From an uncultured Lachnospiraceae bacterium (GTDB lineage Bacteria > Bacillota > Clostridia > Lachnospirales > Lachnospiraceae), in assembly GCA_947588855.1 (NCBI GenBank), contig CANQBN010000005.1, positions 1-33,531 on the forward strand: DNA of 33,531 nt, given 5' to 3'. The number at the start of each line of letters is the position of its first letter. Position 1 is the first letter of the stretch. Below the pieces are notes generated by a model. It was not told the origin of the DNA, ran no database searches, and saw only the letters and a program-made list of their open reading frames with translations. Both the position numbers and the translations under genes were made by a program. This document shows, piece by piece, positions 30,949-33,531 of the stretch.

Positions 30949-32202
30949 ATGTTCTTTAATCCAAATTTTGGTTGTAATAACATGGGGCCCATAGACAACT
31001 GTTACGAAAACGGCGCCGGCTGTTCTATGAATTGCTGCCCGCCGCCCAATCCTCCCGGCTGCTGCCACGGACCTCAAAGACCGATATCTCCGGGAGTACC
31101 TGTTCCTTCAGAGAATCAGGGACCGGCCGGATCAACAGGACCTACAGGACCTCAGGGGCCAATGGGTCCGCAAGGACCGCAGGGACTGCAGGGACCGCAG
31201 GGACCTCAGGGACTTCCCGGAGCAACCGGAGCCGCCGGTCCTCAAGGACCTGCCGGTCCTGCCGGAGTAACGGGGCCTGCTGCCATCGTAACGGCCGGCA
31301 CCGTGATTACCGGCGCTCCCGGAACTGATGCAGCCGTCACTAACGTAGGCACCGCACAGGCGGCCATCTTGAACTTCACCATCCCCGCCGGACCTACAGG
31401 ACCTCAGGGCCCCCAGGGAGCACAGGGACCGCAAGGCACAGCCGGAGCGGTCGGCGCAGTCGGACCGCAGGGACCTGCCGGTCCTATCGGGCCCACCGGA
31501 CCTGCGGGACCGCAGGGTGCTGCCGGGGCGCAGGGAATCGCAGGTGCAACCGGACCTCAGGGACCCGTTGGCCCCCAGGGCGCAACCGGGCCTCAAGGGC
31601 CTGTTGGACCGCAGGGTGTTACCGGACCTCAGGGTGTTACCGGACCTCAGGGACCGATGGGGCCGGCCGGAACGCCTGCGACCATCACAGTCAATCCGGT
31701 GGTTGTGGGACCTGCCGGCTCCGCGCCTTCCGTCGCCTCTTCCGGCACCGGAAGCAATGTAACCCTCACTTTCACACTGCCTGCTGCCCCGGAACCCAAC
31801 GCCCTGACAGCAGTCAATGCGGCGGCCACACCGGGAACCAACGGAACCGCCCTTGCCCTGACCGCCAATCAAGCCTCCACAGGTACAGCCGTCACTCACA
31901 CCCCGGGAAGTTCTGAAATTACACTGACAGAGCCGGGCACCTACGAGATTTCCTACAATACCACGGCTTCCATTCCTACCGGAACGGTTCCCGGCACTGT
32001 AAGCGCTTATCTTGCCAGCGGCGGCGCCGCCATCCCCGGCACTACTGTCAGCAGCACCGTATCCACTGCCGCCGATACGGCAGCACTGGCAGCCACTACC
32101 ATCGTAACAGTACCCGACGGCACCGCTGCCATTACTCTGGTGCCCAACAGCGCCGACACTACCTTCACCAACACGGCAGTTACCGTGCGCCGGATTGCCT
32201 GA
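30949..32202 (+). CDS. Collagen-like surface/exosporium protein (BclA-like)
   Basis: A 417-residue protein. The N-terminus (1-57) is Cys-rich (seven Cys between 9 and 39) without a signal peptide. Gly-X-Y block 1 is residues 58-110 (about 18 triplets) and block 2 is 148-243 (32 triplets, many GPQ). Two related beta-type inserts, at 112-146 and 244-278, share a GT/GS-x-A/P-x-V ... FT[IL]P pattern. A Thr/Ala-rich C-terminal domain (281-417) resembles the jelly-roll end of BclA proteins. No LPXTG or membrane segment is present. Trimeric triple helix is expected. AGGAG precedes the ATG. Thr-rich parts are candidate sites for the neighbouring glycosyltransferase. Confidence 0.9.
   Translation: MFFNPNFGCNNMGPIDNCYENGAGCSMNCCPPPNPPGCCHGPQRPISPGVPVPSENQGPAGSTGPTGPQGPMGPQGPQGLQGPQGPQGLPGATGAAGPQGPAGPAGVTGPAAIVTAGTVITGAPGTDAAVTNVGTAQAAILNFTIPAGPTGPQGPQGAQGPQGTAGAVGAVGPQGPAGPIGPTGPAGPQGAAGAQGIAGATGPQGPVGPQGATGPQGPVGPQGVTGPQGVTGPQGPMGPAGTPATITVNPVVVGPAGSAPSVASSGTGSNVTLTFTLPAAPEPNALTAVNAAATPGTNGTALALTANQASTGTAVTHTPGSSEITLTEPGTYEISYNTTASIPTGTVPGTVSAYLASGGAAIPGTTVSSTVSTAADTAALAATTIVTVPDGTAAITLVPNSADTTFTNTAVTVRRIA
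31120..31675 (+). repeat. Gly-X-Y coding repeats
   Basis: Degenerate 9-bp steps such as GGACCTCAG and GGACCGCAG run through the two collagen blocks, interrupted at about 31282-31389. GGTGTTACCGGACCTCAG is repeated in tandem near 31615-31650. This stretch is prone to slippage and to length variation between strains. Confidence 0.8.
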
Positions 32203-32287
32203 TGCCAAATCATCTCATGAAGAACCGTGAGAAATACGGCAGCATCACAAGGCATACTACAGAGCCGTCATAAGAGCGCATATTATA

Positions 32288-32316
32288 CAAACAAAGCGTC
32301 ACTGGCGCTTTGTTTG
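32288..32316 (+). terminator. Terminator of the collagen-like gene
   Basis: CAAACAAAGCG (32288-32298) and CGCTTTGTTTG (32306-32316) form a perfect 11-bp stem with a 7-nt loop. The T residues are in the 3' arm and no long T-run follows. Confidence 0.7.
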
Positions 32317-32330
32317 CATACTGACGTAAC

Positions 32331-32369
32331 AAAACGGCCGCCCGGTCAGTATCTTTCTGGCCAGGCGGC
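32331..32369 (-). terminator. Terminator of the second PuuD-like gene
   Basis: GCCGCCCGGTCAG (32337-32349) and CTGGCCAGGCGGC (32357-32369) pair over 13 positions with two imperfect pairs. On the minus strand the hairpin is followed by CGTTTTGTT. Confidence 0.75.
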
Positions 32370-32438
32370 TGCCTGCTGCCGCGTCATCTGCTAATCTGTT
32401 ACTCTCATTTCTTAATGCCTTACTATATTCGGCAGATA

Positions 32439-33155
32439 TCAGCTTTCCTTCTGGCAGGCTTCAATCAGCCCCGCAAACAAAGGACGCATACTGTCCTCCA
32501 CCGCAAACATGGCCTCCGGATGCCACTGGACGCCAAGGCCGTAAGGATAATCCTCAAGCTCCACGCCCTCCACGATGCCGTCCTCCGCATGAGCTGTAAT
32601 CACAAGCCCTCTGCCCAACTCCTTCACGCTCTGATGATGAAAGCTGTTGGTCCACGCCGTATCTCCGAACATCTCATGAATGCGGCTTTCTTTTTCAATA
32701 TGCACCAGATGGCTGTAATCGCCGCTGTCAGTCGCCTGAAAGTGCTTCATCACGTCCCCGCAAAGAGTTACGTCCTGGTACAAAGTGCCGCCGCAGGCCA
32801 CATTCAGCACCTGATGTCCCCGGCAGATCGCCAGGAACGGCTTTTTTGCAGCGATTACTTTCCGCATAAGAGGAATCTGGCACCGGTCCAGCACCAGGCT
32901 GGTATCGCTCAGAAGCCTGTGGGGATTCTCTCCGTAAAAGCTTGGAGATATGTCTACTCCGCCGGAGAAGAGGAAACCGTCCATTTTCTCCACATACGCG
33001 TCCAGCAAGGTCTCATCGTCAGTGACAGGAATCAGAGCGGGAAGTCCTCCCGTCTTTATAATCGCGTCAACGTACGTATCGTTGATCACATGGGTCACGC
33101 CGTTTCCGTTGGGTCTCTTAAAATTAACCGTCGTAATTCCAATCTGGGGGATCAT
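32439..33155 (-). CDS. Gamma-glutamyl-gamma-aminobutyrate hydrolase family protein (second PuuD-like)
   Basis: This 238-residue protein has the same family layout as the gene at 17093-17842: GFLFSGGVDISPSFYGE (60-76), nucleophile Cys111 in LAICRGHQVLN, SFHHQSV (171-177), and His212 and Glu214 in VQWHPEAM. It is closer to the classic PuuD spacing than the first copy. The reaction is hydrolysis of a gamma-glutamyl amide; substrate not proved. The start ATG 33155 is followed upstream by a sigma-A promoter at 33195-33223 with an operator-like palindrome. It has its own terminator, so it is a single-gene unit divergent from the lipoprotein gene. Confidence 0.9.
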   Translation of the reverse strand: MIPQIGITTVNFKRPNGNGVTHVINDTYVDAIIKTGGLPALIPVTDDETLLDAYVEKMDGFLFSGGVDISPSFYGENPHRLLSDTSLVLDRCQIPLMRKVIAAKKPFLAICRGHQVLNVACGGTLYQDVTLCGDVMKHFQATDSGDYSHLVHIEKESRIHEMFGDTAWTNSFHHQSVKELGRGLVITAHAEDGIVEGVELEDYPYGLGVQWHPEAMFAVEDSMRPLFAGLIEACQKES

Positions 33156-33194
33156 AATAAGCCGCCTCTTTTTCTTCGGATTTTATCGTGACTA

Positions 33195-33223
33195 AGTATA
33201 TCATTAATGGTGATTCTTGTAAA
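33195..33223 (-). promoter_or_regulatory. Sigma-A promoter of the second PuuD-like gene
   Basis: On the minus strand TTTACA (33218-33223) and TATACT (33195-33200) are spaced 17 bp, with a TG extension before the -10. The palindrome GTGATT-6-AATCAC (33210-33227) covers the -35 and may be an operator. Confidence 0.7.
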
Positions 33224-33244
33224 TCACAAAAAATCGTCCTAATA

Positions 33245-33294
33245 TATCTGTCAATTCACCTATATAATTATACAAATTTGTTCATTGACAGATA
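33245..33294 (+). promoter_or_regulatory. 11-bp inverted repeat overlapping the lipoprotein promoter
   Basis: TATCTGTCAAT (33245-33255) is the exact reverse complement of ATTGACAGATA (33284-33294), 28 bp apart. The right arm contains the -35 box TTGACA. This looks like two binding sites for one regulator. Confidence 0.65.
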
Positions 33295-33314
33295 GTACAC
33301 TAAAGTGCTACAAT
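33285..33314 (+). promoter_or_regulatory. Sigma-A promoter of the lipoprotein gene
   Basis: TTGACA (33285-33290) and TACAAT (33309-33314) are spaced 18 bp, with TGC giving an extended -10. A near-palindrome GTACACT-AA-AGTGCTAC (33295-33311) fills the spacer. Confidence 0.8.
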
Positions 33315-33330
33315 GTAAAAGTTAATATGT

Positions 33331-33373
33331 TTGTCTTTCCCATACGAACACTTGTCTGTTACAGGAAAGACAA
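33331..33373 (+). repeat. 10-bp inverted repeat in the lipoprotein leader
   Basis: TTGTCTTTCC (33331-33340) and GGAAAGACAA (33364-33373) are perfect complements 23 nt apart, so the leader RNA can fold into a stem-loop about 20 nt before the ribosome site. Confidence 0.65.
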
Positions 33374-33406
33374 CAAAAGCAAGAACGTAAAGCGAGGAGG
33401 AAATTT

Positions 33407-33531
33407 ATGAAAAAGAACATGAAAAAAGTATTTGCTCTTGTTCTGGCTGCATCCATGGTTACACTTGCAGGATGCGGCGGCGGAAATGATTCCGGCAGCG
33501 CCGGCGGTTCCGCCGAGACCACTGCCGCGGC
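33407..33531 (+). CDS. Lipoprotein, partial (probably an ABC-transporter substrate-binding protein)
   Basis: Only the first 41 residues are in the window. They form a lipoprotein signal: basic head (MKKNMKKV), hydrophobic core and lipobox LAGC with the lipidated Cys23. A Gly/Ser/Asn-rich linker (GGGNDSGSAGGSAE) follows, typical of extracellular solute-binding lipoproteins in Clostridia. The mature domain lies outside, so the ligand is unknown. GAGGAGG is 6 nt before the ATG at 33407. The promoter, inverted repeats and structured leader suggest tight regulation. Confidence 0.75.
   Translation, partial: MKKNMKKVFALVLAASMVTLAGCGGGNDSGSAGGSAETTAA

Noticed and set aside
31120-31675. Short repeats that might be taken for a CRISPR array
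   Set aside because: The spacing is 9 bp and in frame, encoding Gly-X-Y. There are no unique spacers and no cas genes.
31132-32208. A 358-codon open frame on the minus strand opposite the collagen-like gene
   Set aside because: It is Gly/Arg/Ser-rich only because it is the complement of Gly-X-Y coding repeats, and it has no domain or ribosome site. The plus-strand gene explains the region.

Overview
The window looks like the chromosome of a spore-forming, anaerobic member of the Clostridia, most likely a Lachnospiraceae-type gut bacterium. This is inferred from gene content and order, not from a database search. Supporting signs are rubredoxin, a 2[4Fe-4S] ferredoxin and a CxxC redox-disulfide protein; a CwlD-like spore-cortex amidase and a BclA-like collagen protein; MecA, GdpP and RicT; and the Bacillus/Clostridium gene orders gdpP-rplI-dnaB and tmk-holB-ricT-yabB-rsmI. 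I see no rRNA, tRNA, insertion sequence, prophage or CRISPR array.

Layout. 1-650: 5' end of a branched-chain aminotransferase gene (minus) and rubredoxin (minus). 900-1540: a GNAT acetyltransferase (plus) whose 5' end carries an in-frame 33-bp tandem repeat. 1521-8989: a tightly packed minus-strand series, probably one operon from the promoter at 8961-8989. It runs tsaC/sua5, dCMP deaminase, a B12-binding-type radical SAM protein (DUF4080), a DnaQ-like exonuclease, a tiny membrane protein, a HypE/AIR-synthase-like gene lacking its N-terminal half, an Lrp/AsnC regulator coupled to a class I aminotransferase, and trmL. 9084-9866: cwlD (plus). 9869-15445 (minus): an atypical Ser/Thr kinase fused to a P-loop-like domain, a second P-loop-like protein, a small conserved protein, a GH18/SH3 protein and a metallophosphoesterase lipoprotein. 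15505-16338: mecA with a bidirectional terminator. 16385-17842: a DUF1858 protein, a ferredoxin and a first PuuD-like hydrolase.

17834-29414 (minus): a MerR-like protein with a RacA-like layout, then a housekeeping operon. Read in the direction of transcription this is Orn/Lys/Arg decarboxylase, tmk, holB, ricT, yabB, rsmI, sortase B, gdpP, rplI, dnaB, closed by a terminator that contains the dnaB stop codon. 29420-32316 (plus): a small conserved protein, a GT2-TPR glycosyltransferase and a collagen-like protein, probably a glycosylated surface or spore-coat module. 32331-33531: a second PuuD-like hydrolase (minus) diverges from the start of a lipoprotein gene (plus) across a regulatory region rich in inverted repeats.

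Most genes are core functions: DNA replication (dnaB, holB, tmk, exonuclease), tRNA and rRNA modification (tsaC, trmL, rsmI, yabB), c-di-AMP turnover (gdpP), protein quality control (mecA) and amino-acid metabolism. The parts least explained by known families are: the kinase plus P-loop-like pair, where both nucleotide-binding loops lack the catalytic lysine and the kinase has no usable ATG; the RacA-like MerR protein beside dnaB; the glycosyltransferase/collagen pair with a sigma-K-like promoter; and the truncated HypE-like gene.
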